Assembly: GCF_027563345.1 (NCBI RefSeq)
Contig: NZ_JAMKBK010000003.1
DNA length: 64,000 nucleotides
Origin: Psychrobacillus psychrodurans
GTDB lineage: Bacteria > Bacillota > Bacilli > Bacillales_A > Planococcaceae
Strand: one strand, 5' to 3'
The notes under the pieces were generated by a model. That model saw only the letters and a list, made by a program, of their open reading frames with translations. It ran no database searches and was not told where the DNA came from. Positions within the stretch are counted from its first letter, which is position 1, and the number at the start of each line of letters is the position of its first letter. Position numbers and translations under genes: made by a program. Of the stretch, positions 7,817-16,534 are shown piece after piece.

Positions 7817-9352
7817 CTATTTATACTTGTTTCGTTTTGATCGAACTAAACGGTTGAAAAGAACCAATAATAATAGAATAATAATCCCTATTAAAAAGCC
7901 TAAAGATAACCGATTAGCTTTGTCACGATCAACTAATTCATATATTTCAGACTGTCCACTGTCTAAATGAATTGCATATCCATTATTACCAGACTTAACT
8001 ACCCCACCACCTATTAATCCTTGTAAATCCATTCCCGACTCTATCTCATCTTCTAGTACTACGCTTTGAGATTCTGAGGTATTATTAATTGCTACAATAA
8101 GCGTCTCATCAGCGTGGCTTCTCTTATAAATAGCTAAACCTGTATCGTCTACTAAAAGCTCCATATCTCCTCTTGTTAATGGTAGCTTCTGCTGTCTGAC
8201 TGCTGCGAGTTTCTTTATATACTCAGTAAAATTATCATCTGCATTGAAATCCATCATTCGACGATTATCTGGATCGTTGCCTCCATCCAGTGCGGTTTCT
8301 GTTCCATAGTAGATAATTGGAATACCAGGAGCAGCATACATATATGTTAAACCAAGCTTTAATTGCGTTATTGGATCCTGATTGTTTAGTACTGCTAAAT
8401 TAGTGAACCGCTGCATATCATGATTGTCGATAAATTGCCCAAGCAATTCTGGACGCTTAAACAATTTATTATTTCGTTCATTATTTGAAAACAACCAACC
8501 CAGTGATTCATTTGATTTTTCAAATGCAGTTCTAAGACTTCCATTTTGGGAGAAATCCATGAAGCCATCGATACCGGTGTCCTGATAGCTAACGATGACA
8601 TTTGGGTTATCATGCCAAACCTCTCCTATTAGAAAGAAGGATTCTTTCACTGATTTTACTCCTGCTGAGAAGTCGGTCCAAAATTCCTTTGGTACATGTT
8701 TGACAGTATCTAGTCTATAGCCATCGATATTTGTTTCTTGAATCCACCATTTTGCAGCATCGACTAAATACTTACTAACCTCTGGATTATCTTGATCTAA
8801 GTCGGGTAGGTCATATAGCCAGCCTGTTTCAACTTCTAATGGATCATTCCAATTAGAAATGGACTTATTTTCGTGAAACCAGTCCCTTTTAACAGGTTCA
8901 TTTAGCCAGTCATGGTTGGGACCAACATGGTTAACGACAAAATCCAAAATAACTTTTATATCCCGTTTATGAGCTTCTTTTACTAACGTTTTGAATTCTT
9001 CCATCGAACCAAAATATTCATTGGTCTGATAAAAATCCTTTATCCAGTAGCCGTGATATCCTTTGTCCATATTCTCAAAAATGGGTGTTAACCAAATAGC
9101 TGTAAAACCCATTTCTTTAATATAATCAAGCTTTTCGGTGATTCCTTTAAAGTCTCCGCCATGATATGCAAGTGGATCGCTAAGGTTAGCATCGCGATCA
9201 TTACTCGTATCACCATTATTAAAGCGGTCCACCATAATCATGTAAATGATCTCATCTTGCATTTTTCGTTCCTCACTAGCGAGAGCAGTCTGCGTACTTA
9301 AGGAGGCAATAACAAGTATTATTAAAATGAATACCATAGCCATTTTTTTCAT
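7817..9352 (-). CDS. Membrane-anchored extracellular alpha-amylase (GH13)
   Basis: 511-aa GH13 alpha-amylase that hydrolyses starch and maltodextrin outside the cell. Residues 1-26 form a signal peptide (MKKMAMVFILIILVIASLS, cleavage near ALA-S). Catalytic residues are D215 (GYRLDTVKH), E244 (LIGEVWHD) and D312 (FIDNHDMQR). LPDLD at 182-186 and the adjacent tryptophans in KWW (201-203) fit the GH13_45-type amylases described from Anoxybacillus and relatives. The C-terminus has a hydrophobic stretch (about 482-500) followed by RLVRSKRNKYK, predicting a membrane anchor. ATG 9352 is chosen because it starts the signal peptide, although its RBS is poor; translation may be coupled to the permease gene ending at 9387. 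Confidence 0.92.
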   Translation of the reverse strand: MKKMAMVFILIILVIASLSTQTALASEERKMQDEIIYMIMVDRFNNGDTSNDRDANLSDPLAYHGGDFKGITEKLDYIKEMGFTAIWLTPIFENMDKGYHGYWIKDFYQTNEYFGSMEEFKTLVKEAHKRDIKVILDFVVNHVGPNHDWLNEPVKRDWFHENKSISNWNDPLEVETGWLYDLPDLDQDNPEVSKYLVDAAKWWIQETNIDGYRLDTVKHVPKEFWTDFSAGVKSVKESFFLIGEVWHDNPNVIVSYQDTGIDGFMDFSQNGSLRTAFEKSNESLGWLFSNNERNNKLFKRPELLGQFIDNHDMQRFTNLAVLNNQDPITQLKLGLTYMYAAPGIPIIYYGTETALDGGNDPDNRRMMDFNADDNFTEYIKKLAAVRQQKLPLTRGDMELLVDDTGLAIYKRSHADETLIVAINNTSESQSVVLEDEIESGMDLQGLIGGGVVKSGNNGYAIHLDSGQSEIYELVDRDKANRLSLGFLIGIIILLLLVLFNRLVRSKRNKYK

Positions 9353-9386
9353 GGTCACACATACCCACTTCTTTCCGTTTAGGTAA

Positions 9387-10229
9387 TTAACCTTTTGTAC
9401 CACCAGCTGTAAGTCCAGAGATAAAATACTTTTGAAATGATAGGAAGAGTATTGTAATTGGAATTGCTATCAAAACAGACCCCGCTGCGAAGGTAGTGAA
9501 TTCATTACCAAACTGCTTGGAAACTAATTCGTATAGACCCACGCCCATTGTGAATTTTTCTTCACTTCTTAACATAATACGCGCAAGAATGAAATCTCCA
9601 AATGGAGCGATAAATGAAAAAAGTGCTACCACTGCTATGATTGGCTTTGACAAAGGCATAATAATTTGCCAAAAAATTCGTAAATGACCTGCCCCATCCA
9701 TACGTGCAGATTCATCCAATTCTTTTGGAATTGTATCTAAGTACCCTTTCATTAACCAAGTATTCATCGGAATTTGGCCGCCAACATAAATAAGTATTAG
9801 TCCAGCATGTGTATCTAACAGATCCGTTCGTTGCGCAAGTACAAAAATTGCAATAAGCGCTGCGAAATTGGGTATCATTTGAAGGACTAAAAAGGTTAAA
9901 AGTCCATTTTTTCTACCAATAAAACGATACCGAGAGAAAGCATACCCGGTAACTGCCACACTTAGTACTGCAAATACCATCGTTATTAAACTAATTTTCA
10001 TAGAATTCAAGTACCATAAAACATAATTGGAGTTCTCTGTATCAAATAAGCTCTTATAGTGCTTGAATGTCGGGTTTTCAGGAAACATCGTAGAGCCTGA
10101 AAGACTTTGCCCAGGGTTAAAGGAAGATCCTAATACCCATAATAGTGGGTAAATAACGATTATTGCTGCAATAAGAAGAATAAGATAGGAAACTGACAGT
10201 CTGATTATTTTTTCAGTCTTATTAGTCAT
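9387..10229 (-). CDS. malG: Maltodextrin ABC transporter permease, MalG type
   Basis: 280-aa inner permease of a carbohydrate ABC importer with six predicted membrane helices. The cytoplasmic EAA loop reads ELDESARMDGAGHLRIFWQI and contacts the ATPase. Its start overlaps the malF stop by one base (TAATG), indicating translational coupling. No ATPase gene is present in the locus, so an MsmX-type shared ATPase encoded elsewhere is presumably used, as in B. subtilis. Confidence 0.93.
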   Translation of the reverse strand: MTNKTEKIIRLSVSYLILLIAAIIVIYPLLWVLGSSFNPGQSLSGSTMFPENPTFKHYKSLFDTENSNYVLWYLNSMKISLITMVFAVLSVAVTGYAFSRYRFIGRKNGLLTFLVLQMIPNFAALIAIFVLAQRTDLLDTHAGLILIYVGGQIPMNTWLMKGYLDTIPKELDESARMDGAGHLRIFWQIIMPLSKPIIAVVALFSFIAPFGDFILARIMLRSEEKFTMGVGLYELVSKQFGNEFTTFAAGSVLIAIPITILFLSFQKYFISGLTAGGTKG

Positions 10230-11509
10230 TACATCATATCCTCCTCTTTGAATGAATTAGTACGTTTAAATTGCCATAATGCTACAACTATTACAATCAG
10301 AGATAAAAGCATCGTAATTGCAGCAGCTTTCCCATATTGTCCAGAAGTCATCGTCAATTGATAAATCCAAGAGATTAGGATATCTGTTCCACCAGCATTT
10401 TGCCCTGGTATTGCAGGTCCTCCACCATTAAACAGGAAGATGACATTGAAATTATTGAAGTTAAATGTATATTGCGTAATAAGAATTGGAGCAGTTGCAT
10501 ACAGCACCATTGGTAAAGTGATACCTCGGAATTTCTGAAAAATAGAAGCACCGTCTACGTTTGCCGCCTCGTATAATTCTTCTGGGATAGATTGAAGTAC
10601 TCCAGTTGTCATGGCAAATATAAATGGAAAACCGAGCCATGATTGTATTAAAATCAATGCTAATCTAGTCCACATCTCTTCTGTCATCCAAGGGATAGCA
10701 TCGATGCCCAACATACTAAGTATTTGTGTATTAATGACTCCAAAAGATTCATTGAACATACCCGAAAAGATTAAAATCGATACAAATGCTGGTACTGCCC
10801 AAGGTAAGATTAATATTGTACGAAAAAATGCTTTACCTTTTAAATCTTTTTGATTGATGACAACCGCTAAAAATACACCAATAGCAACTTGTAAGGTCGT
10901 TGCTCCAAAGGTCCAAACAATTGTCCAACCTAATACACCGAAGAATGTGGATCTCCAAAGATCTAATTTAAATATATCAATATAGTTTTGAATCCCTACC
11001 CAATCTACTAGTTTTGCAGGTGGTGAATGATATAAGTCATAGTTTGTAAATGAGAGAAGGATTACAAAGATAATTGGGAAAATAACTACGAAGATTAATA
11101 GTAAAAATCCAGGGGAAATCATTAGATATGGAAAACCATTATCCAGAAGATTATGATATTGCTCCCTCACACTGTTTAATAGGAACCCTTCATCCCGTTT
11201 TTTTCCATTGTTATATGCATCGTAAATATTGAATGCATAAATTCCAAGACCGATGATTGCTACCAATAATGCGATAATTCCATCGATTAATAAGAATATG
11301 GAATGATCAAGAATTGGAATTTCTCCAAGAGTGATCAAGCCCCAGAATCCCCAATTTAGCGTTTGTGAGAAACTACTGAAGAATGCTACTGTTAATACTA
11401 AGAAAATGATCCCTTTTACAAACTGTTTATTATAAAATTGTCCAAAGCCTGGAATGATAGATAAAAACCCAGCATTTTTTCTATGTTTGGTTGTGACATT
11501 ACTATCCAT
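10229..11509 (-). CDS. malF: Maltodextrin ABC transporter permease, MalF type
   Basis: 426-aa permease. The N-terminal about 110 residues hold extra membrane segments (FLSIIPGFGQFYNKQFVKG onward), then the binding-protein-dependent transport domain with the EAA loop EELYEAANVDGASIFQKF. ATG 11509 lies 11 bases after AGGAGG; the TTG at 11539 has no RBS. Partner of MalG; together they form the channel fed by the lipoprotein encoded at 11650. Confidence 0.92.
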   Translation of the reverse strand: MDSNVTTKHRKNAGFLSIIPGFGQFYNKQFVKGIIFLVLTVAFFSSFSQTLNWGFWGLITLGEIPILDHSIFLLIDGIIALLVAIIGLGIYAFNIYDAYNNGKKRDEGFLLNSVREQYHNLLDNGFPYLMISPGFLLLIFVVIFPIIFVILLSFTNYDLYHSPPAKLVDWVGIQNYIDIFKLDLWRSTFFGVLGWTIVWTFGATTLQVAIGVFLAVVINQKDLKGKAFFRTILILPWAVPAFVSILIFSGMFNESFGVINTQILSMLGIDAIPWMTEEMWTRLALILIQSWLGFPFIFAMTTGVLQSIPEELYEAANVDGASIFQKFRGITLPMVLYATAPILITQYTFNFNNFNVIFLFNGGGPAIPGQNAGGTDILISWIYQLTMTSGQYGKAAAITMLLSLIVIVVALWQFKRTNSFKEEDMM

Positions 11510-11604
11510 CGTAAATGTCGCCTCCTTCTTTCCTATCAAAGGAAAATACTCTCTTATTTTCGTGCAAATTTTCTTGAAATCATTATGTTTATATTAATAT
11601 AGTA

Positions 11605-11641
11605 GCAAAGTCATGCTCCCTAATAGGAAACATGACTTTGC
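11605..11641 (-). other. Intercistronic stem-loop between binding-protein and permease genes
   Basis: Perfect 11-bp stem GCAAAGTCATG / CATGACTTTGC with a 15-base loop, 8 bases past the binding-protein stop. No T-run follows on the transcribed strand. It is therefore more likely an mRNA-stabilising or partial-attenuation element, of the kind that raises binding-protein levels above permease levels, than a full terminator. Confidence 0.7.
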
Positions 11642-11649
11642 CTTGTTCA

Positions 11650-12948
11650 TCAATTTGGGTGGTTTGTTTCTATATTTGTTTGAATAGTTTTTAGTGCATC
11701 ATCCATTGCTGCTTTTGGTTCTGCTTTACCAGTAGCAAGCGTTTGTAGTGCAGATGCTGCTGGTCCCCATACTTCAGCCATTTCTGGAATATTTGGCATA
11801 GGTACTGCGTATTGAGATTGAAGAGCTACTGCTTTTGCCCCTTCGTTATCAGCAATAATAGGATCTTCAATCAATGATGTAACCGGTGGAATTTCTTGAG
11901 TTAATTCAAAACGAATTTTTGCATTTTCTTCATTTGTTAACCATTCCACTAATTTAGTTGACCAGTATTTATGTTCTGTAAAAGCTGATACATGCCATCC
12001 TTTAACTCCCATAAATGTTTTCATATGTTCGCCATTTGGTAATGTTGGCATTGCTGCAACTCCGATATCAATTCCAGCATCTTTCATACCTTGGAATGCC
12101 CAAGGACCATCCATCACGGAAGCAACTTTTCCTTCATTGAAAAGACCATCTTTAGCTGAACCGCCACTATCCCCAATAATTCCTTTAGGGAATAAACCTT
12201 CTGCATACCATTTTTGAATATATTCTGCTCCAGCGATAGCTCCTTCGTTGTTTAAACCAATATCATCGCGGTCAAGTGCTCCATCATTCTCTTGGAATAC
12301 ATATCCGCCCATACCTGCGATGACACCATGTGCAAAGTAGAAGTCATCCCATTTTGCTAAAAATCCAAACTTTTTACCATCAGTAAAATCATTTGCAAAC
12401 GTATATACTTCATCCATTGTCTCTGGCGCTTCCGGCATTAAAGCCTTATTGTAGATAAACACCGGTGTTTCTGTAGCCTTTGGTAGTCCGTAGAGCTTAC
12501 CATTATATTTTTGTGCAGTCACAGCTGATTCACTAAAAGTAGAAAGTACTTCATCACTTACTTCGATTTCTTGAAGTAATCCTTCTGTAACAACTTGCCC
12601 GATTTGATCATGAGGTAAAGTTACTACATCTGCTCCAGTTCCCGAGGGACCATCTAAGCGCAGTTGATCACGCATTTTATCTGCCATACCTAATTCTTTA
12701 AATTCTACTTTAATACCGTATTCTTTTTCGAAAGATGCTATTGCGGGTTCTAAAGCGATAGATTTATCTGTATCTTCCCAAACAACAAGTTTTTCTGGTT
12801 TTGCTGGTTCTTCAGTTGATTCTGCTTCAGTTTCTGTTTCTTTTTCATCCGTGCTCGTTGGAGTTGTTTCCTCCCTTTTTGGCCCACATGCAACAAGTAG
12901 AGCAGCGGTAATAATGAGCATGAACAACAATGTTAATGACTTTTTCAT
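11650..12948 (-). CDS. Maltodextrin-binding lipoprotein
   Basis: 432-aa solute-binding protein of the extracellular type 1 family (MdxE/MalX-like), anchored as a lipoprotein. The signal peptide ends in the lipobox LVAC with C21, followed by a charged, Thr/Glu-rich linker to about residue 50. The mature domain (KLVVWEDTDKSIALEPAIASF onward) is typical of maltose-binding proteins. It is the first gene of the leftward operon. The intergenic region upstream holds two cre-like sites, and a stem-loop follows the gene. Confidence 0.93.
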   Translation of the reverse strand: MKKSLTLLFMLIITAALLVACGPKREETTPTSTDEKETETEAESTEEPAKPEKLVVWEDTDKSIALEPAIASFEKEYGIKVEFKELGMADKMRDQLRLDGPSGTGADVVTLPHDQIGQVVTEGLLQEIEVSDEVLSTFSESAVTAQKYNGKLYGLPKATETPVFIYNKALMPEAPETMDEVYTFANDFTDGKKFGFLAKWDDFYFAHGVIAGMGGYVFQENDGALDRDDIGLNNEGAIAGAEYIQKWYAEGLFPKGIIGDSGGSAKDGLFNEGKVASVMDGPWAFQGMKDAGIDIGVAAMPTLPNGEHMKTFMGVKGWHVSAFTEHKYWSTKLVEWLTNEENAKIRFELTQEIPPVTSLIEDPIIADNEGAKAVALQSQYAVPMPNIPEMAEVWGPAASALQTLATGKAEPKAAMDDALKTIQTNIETNHPN

Positions 12949-13022
12949 CTTTAAACCCCTCCTATGTTCTGTTTAATTACTACATCTTCCAAGTTGGACA
13001 ACCGTTTGCACAAAAATATAAA

Positions 13023-13036
13023 AGAAAGCGCTAACA
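13023..13036. promoter_or_regulatory. cre-like site 1 (CcpA box)
   Basis: AGAAAGCGCTAACA matches the Bacillus catabolite-responsive element consensus (TGWAANCGNTNWCA) at all but the first base. It lies about 75 bases upstream of the binding-protein start, in the region between divergent transcription units. Glucose repression through CcpA is inferred. Confidence 0.65.
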
Positions 13037-13117
13037 TAAAATTGCTAAAAAATAATCTTTTCCATCTACAATCAGTGTTTATATGTGATTTGAAGAATAA
13101 TACTAGCTTTAATTCTA

Positions 13118-13131
13118 TGAAAGCGATTGCA
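13118..13131. promoter_or_regulatory. cre-like site 2 (CcpA box)
   Basis: TGAAAGCGATTGCA, close to the cre consensus, about 170 bases upstream of the cyclomaltodextrinase start and 170 bases from the leftward operon start, so it could serve either promoter. Confidence 0.65.
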
Positions 13132-13260
13132 CAACTTATTGTTTTATTATACATTTATTTGAGGAGGAAACAATCTATTTTTTATAAATTTTTTAAATAT
13201 TTTATTTTCACATGCTCAACCCAGGCACTATGATACGTTGTGCACAGATATTAACATTAA

Positions 13261-13282
13261 TAAACGCAACCATGCGCGTTTA
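13261..13282. promoter_or_regulatory. Candidate operator: TAAACGC-N8-GCGTTTA
   Basis: Perfect 7-bp inverted repeat just upstream of the RBS of the cyclomaltodextrinase gene. CG-containing palindromes of this size suit LacI-family proteins, and the locus encodes one. An equal copy was not found by eye in front of the leftward operon, so MalR binding is a guess. Confidence 0.45.
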
Positions 13283-13297
13283 AAAAGGAGATGTATT

Positions 13298-15043
13298 ATG
13301 GAAAAAACAGCTATTTTTCACCGATCGACCGATAACTATGTATATTTACTAGACGATCAAACACTTCAAATACGAATCAAAACAAAGCATAATGATGTAA
13401 ATACTGTTTCTCTAATAATGGGTGATCCGTACATTTGGAGTAATGGACGATGGCAGTATTCAAAAATGCCCATGAATTTAGTTGGAAATGATGGTCTCTT
13501 TGACTATTGGGAAACAGAAGCCTTTGTTGCAACTAATAGACTAAGATATGGCTTTAAATTGGGTTCATCTACTGAAGAGGTAATTTATACTGAAAAAGGA
13601 TTTTATGACAGCATACCTGAAGATAGTGACTATTATTTTTGCTTTCCCTATTTACATGAAAATGAACTATTCCAAGCTCCAAAATGGGTAAAAGATACTG
13701 TTTGGTATCAAATATTCCCCGAACGCTTTGGTAATGGTGATCCTACCATTAATCCCGAGAACACAAAAAAATGGGGTAGCGAACTTCCCGCCGTGAATAA
13801 TTTCTTTGGTGGTGATTTTGCTGGTGTTACAGCTCATTTGGATCATTTAACTGATATCGGTGTAAATGGTATTTATTTTACGCCAGTGTTTAAAGCACAC
13901 TCAAATCATAAATACGATACCATTGACTATATGGAGCTAGATCCGCAGTTTGGCGATGCAGCGGCTTTAAAAGAGCTAATCACACAATGTCATAAGCGCG
14001 GCATTAAAGTGATGCTTGATGCCGTATTCAATCACAGTGGTTACTATTTCCCTCCTTTCCAAGATGTCCTGAAAAATGGTGAAAACTCAGTTTATAAGGA
14101 TTGGTTCCACATCCACAACTTCCCGGTTGTTGGAGGAGATAAGCCTAATTACGAAGCTTTTGGATTTGTAGAATCTATGCCAAAGTTAAATACTGCTAAT
14201 CCGGATGTGAAAAAGTATCTGCTGGATGTAGGTGCCTATTGGATTGAGGAATTTGATATTGATGGATGGCGACTTGATGTTGCAAACGAAGTAGATCAGC
14301 CATTCTGGCGTGAGTTTAGAAAAATAGTAAAAAAAGCAAAACCAGATGTATATATTCTTGGGGAAATATGGCATGACTCAATGCCATGGCTACGAGGAGA
14401 TCAGTTTGACGCTGTAATGAATTATCCGTTTAAAACGAACGTACTGAATCTCTTAGCAAATAATAGTATTAATTCACAGCAATTCGTGGAGAACATGAGT
14501 AAGGTTTACTATAGCTACCCGAAAACTGTGTTTGATTATACATTTAATCTTGTAGGCAGTCATGATACGCCTAGAATTCTTACCGAATGTGGGGATAATA
14601 TTAATAAAACGAAGCAGGTATTTACAATTCTCTTAACATTCATGGGCACTCCCTGCATTTATTACGGGGACGAAATAGGTCTCACAGGTGGTCAAGATCC
14701 TGGCTGCAGAAAATGCATGGACTGGAACGAAGATAATCATGAGCTGGAGCTTAAAAACCATATCCGCATTCTAAATACGCTTCGGAAAAAAGAAAAGTTG
14801 CTAGCTAATGAAGGTTTTGTAACATTCCTACATCCTACCGAACCTAATGGTATATTTGGGTATAAGAAATATACTGCTAATAAAACTATTTTAGTCTTAC
14901 TTAATCCAAACTCTAGTAACCAAAAATTTTCGCTTGAGAAAGGCGAAAATTATAATATACTTTATAGTTCTAATATCGTAATAGAAGGTACTCAAGTTAA
15001 CATAGATCCAGATGGATTTGGAATCATTGAATATAACGTATAA
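13298..15043 (+). CDS. Cyclomaltodextrinase / neopullulanase-type glucosidase (GH13_20)
   Basis: 581-aa cytoplasmic enzyme that opens cyclodextrins and cleaves maltodextrins and pullulan. Residues 1-120 resemble the N-terminal CBM34-like domain of this group, and the GH13 barrel follows. MPKLN at 294-298 is the fifth conserved region characteristic of the neopullulanase subfamily. Catalytic residues are D327 (GWRLDVANE), E356 (LGEIWHD) and D423 (VGSHDTPR). AAAGGAG at 13284 sets the ATG at 13298. It is divergent from the transporter operon, so imported cyclic or branched dextrins would be degraded here together with MalL. Confidence 0.93.
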   Translation: MEKTAIFHRSTDNYVYLLDDQTLQIRIKTKHNDVNTVSLIMGDPYIWSNGRWQYSKMPMNLVGNDGLFDYWETEAFVATNRLRYGFKLGSSTEEVIYTEKGFYDSIPEDSDYYFCFPYLHENELFQAPKWVKDTVWYQIFPERFGNGDPTINPENTKKWGSELPAVNNFFGGDFAGVTAHLDHLTDIGVNGIYFTPVFKAHSNHKYDTIDYMELDPQFGDAAALKELITQCHKRGIKVMLDAVFNHSGYYFPPFQDVLKNGENSVYKDWFHIHNFPVVGGDKPNYEAFGFVESMPKLNTANPDVKKYLLDVGAYWIEEFDIDGWRLDVANEVDQPFWREFRKIVKKAKPDVYILGEIWHDSMPWLRGDQFDAVMNYPFKTNVLNLLANNSINSQQFVENMSKVYYSYPKTVFDYTFNLVGSHDTPRILTECGDNINKTKQVFTILLTFMGTPCIYYGDEIGLTGGQDPGCRKCMDWNEDNHELELKNHIRILNTLRKKEKLLANEGFVTFLHPTEPNGIFGYKKYTANKTILVLLNPNSSNQKFSLEKGENYNILYSSNIVIEGTQVNIDPDGFGIIEYNV

Positions 15044-15049
15044 CTATTC

Positions 15050-15084
15050 TTTCTAGGCAAGTACTTACACTTGCCTAGAAATAT
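15050..15084 (+). terminator. Terminator of the cyclomaltodextrinase gene
   Basis: Perfect stem TTTCTAGGCAAGT / ACTTGCCTAGAAA with a 6-base loop, then ATATTTT, 7 bases after the stop codon. Confidence 0.88.
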
Positions 15085-15098
15085 TTTAAATGTAATTT

Positions 15099-15126
15099 AG
15101 TTTACATAATAATATTATTGATTTTA
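15099..15126. other. dif-like half-site 2 (right border of maltodextrin locus)
   Basis: Begins AGTTTACATAA like site 1. The 19 bases GTTTACATAATAATATTAT (15100-15118) are identical to 19643-19661 beside the tyrosine recombinase. The second arm is not recognisable, so this is a half-site at most. It lies in the same orientation as the other two and immediately outside the last maltodextrin gene. Confidence 0.4.
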
Positions 15127-15204
15127 TTTGTTAATCAAATCCATCTCTTAAAATATTGATGACTTCACCACTAATCGATAGCCCCTATATAAATAATCGT
15201 TATA

Positions 15205-15492
15205 TATTAAAACAAGTGAATCAGTTTCATAAATCCGAACAACGCTGACAAAGCTTCAATCTCCTCGTCACTACGAAAACATATGCTCCTGCGGTTACTC
15301 GACGCAAAGGCAGTGGTCAAACAAATTTTGACCACTTCCTTTTCTGCCTCGCTTTCAGCTCGCTCTGTTACCGCTGGAGTCGCCGCCTGCCTCTCCAATC
15401 AAAGAGATCGCTTTTTAAAAAAAGAATAATATATTGCGATATTAAGTAAACATTCGTATTTTTAAATGAAACAAGTATTTATGAATTTGACT
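15205..15492 (-). repeat. MITE-like repeat, copy 3 (inverted relative to copy 1)
   Basis: Reverse-complement match to the whole 635-968 unit, including AT-rich flanks. The conserved core GAGTAACCGCAGGAGCATATG is present. The internal hairpin has different bases but the same pairing (AGTGGTCA with TGACCACT here, ACATTGGTC with GACCAATGT in copy 1). The right-hand end of the core is shortened: the CCCGCGGAAAGCGTCCGCC segment is missing. No gene lies between 15127 and 15583 apart from this element. Confidence 0.85.
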
Positions 15493-15583
15493 CAAACTGA
15501 ATACCAATACATATATTTTATTAATAATAGATGAAAGAAGCACCGATAAATGAAATGAAAAGGGGCTGACAGAATTACACCAT

Positions 15584-16480
15584 ATGAATATGAACAAAGA
15601 AAAAAGGACGTTCTTTCAATGGATAAATTTTTTAATTCCGTACTTTTATACAGCAGGAATCACACTTATAATATCGTGGATGATTGTTGCATCTATACTA
15701 ATTGGTTTCCATACATGGAAAGATAATCCCCAGGCTTTTCTTCTACAGACTGAAAGCACAAACAATAGTGGTTCTACAATTAATACAGCAGAAACAGCGT
15801 TTTCAATAATTGTTAAGCCTTTCGTTGAATCCAATTTTAATCAAATCATTTTTCGAGGCCTTTTTTTGCTTTTCATATGGTTGCTTCTATTTCTTACTGT
15901 ACCTGTTGCTTTTAAACGTTTAAAAAGATTCAAGTTTTTAAATCTTGAATTTGAAGTAGATAATATCGAGCAGGCTGCTATAGAAACTGTTGAGATCAGT
16001 GGAACTAAAGCAAGACTTATGGCATATTTTACTGGGGATGATGCTTCCGGAAGAACATTAGATTTTTTGACTCAATCTACAATAGACTTTAAAGAAGTAC
16101 TTGAGTATTTCCTAGCTGAAACTCAACTAGGATACAAAAATCATCCGATCAATGGGGTCTTCACGTATGAAATATACAATGGTACTGCACCTGAAAAATT
16201 ATATGAGTTAGTGGAGGAATCCAAAGAATCTGGGGAATCTGCGGTTTTTAACAAAATCAATGAAGAGAATTTGTGGAAGAAAAGCTATCTTGTGTATTAT
16301 TTTGCTTTTAACCATAATGAATACATTACGGTAATAGAAAGTTATTCCTATTCCTTTGATATACTAGACAAGTATTTATTTGAGCTGCTTCATAAAACGA
16401 TTAGTAAAAACCTGGAGAATATTGAGTATATGGTAGCTTTGACAGACACTGAAGAAGATACAAACAATGGTGATTACTGA
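15584..16480 (+). CDS. Two-TM membrane protein of unknown function
   Basis: 298 aa, not recognised. Two hydrophobic segments (about 16-42 and 87-110) enclose a 45-residue Ser/Thr/Asn-rich outer loop. Lysines after the second segment (FKRLKRFKFL) place the remaining about 185 residues inside the cell; that part has no motif I recognise. The ATG at 15584 has only a distant AAAAGGGG, so the start is uncertain; an ATG two codons later is equally possible. The gene sits alone between repeat copy 3 and a small ORF, in the accessory-looking stretch before the ECF sigma genes. Confidence 0.75.
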   Translation: MNMNKEKRTFFQWINFLIPYFYTAGITLIISWMIVASILIGFHTWKDNPQAFLLQTESTNNSGSTINTAETAFSIIVKPFVESNFNQIIFRGLFLLFIWLLLFLTVPVAFKRLKRFKFLNLEFEVDNIEQAAIETVEISGTKARLMAYFTGDDASGRTLDFLTQSTIDFKEVLEYFLAETQLGYKNHPINGVFTYEIYNGTAPEKLYELVEESKESGESAVFNKINEENLWKKSYLVYYFAFNHNEYITVIESYSYSFDILDKYLFELLHKTISKNLENIEYMVALTDTEEDTNNGDY

Positions 16481-16534
16481 TCTTGACTATGTATTATAAA
16501 AAATCATATATCCTAGAAAAAAGGAGTCATGAAT

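Noticed and set aside
15207..15398. Open frame within the inverted repeat copy
   Set aside because: It lies wholly in the MITE-like repeat and arises from its GC-rich content; no RBS.
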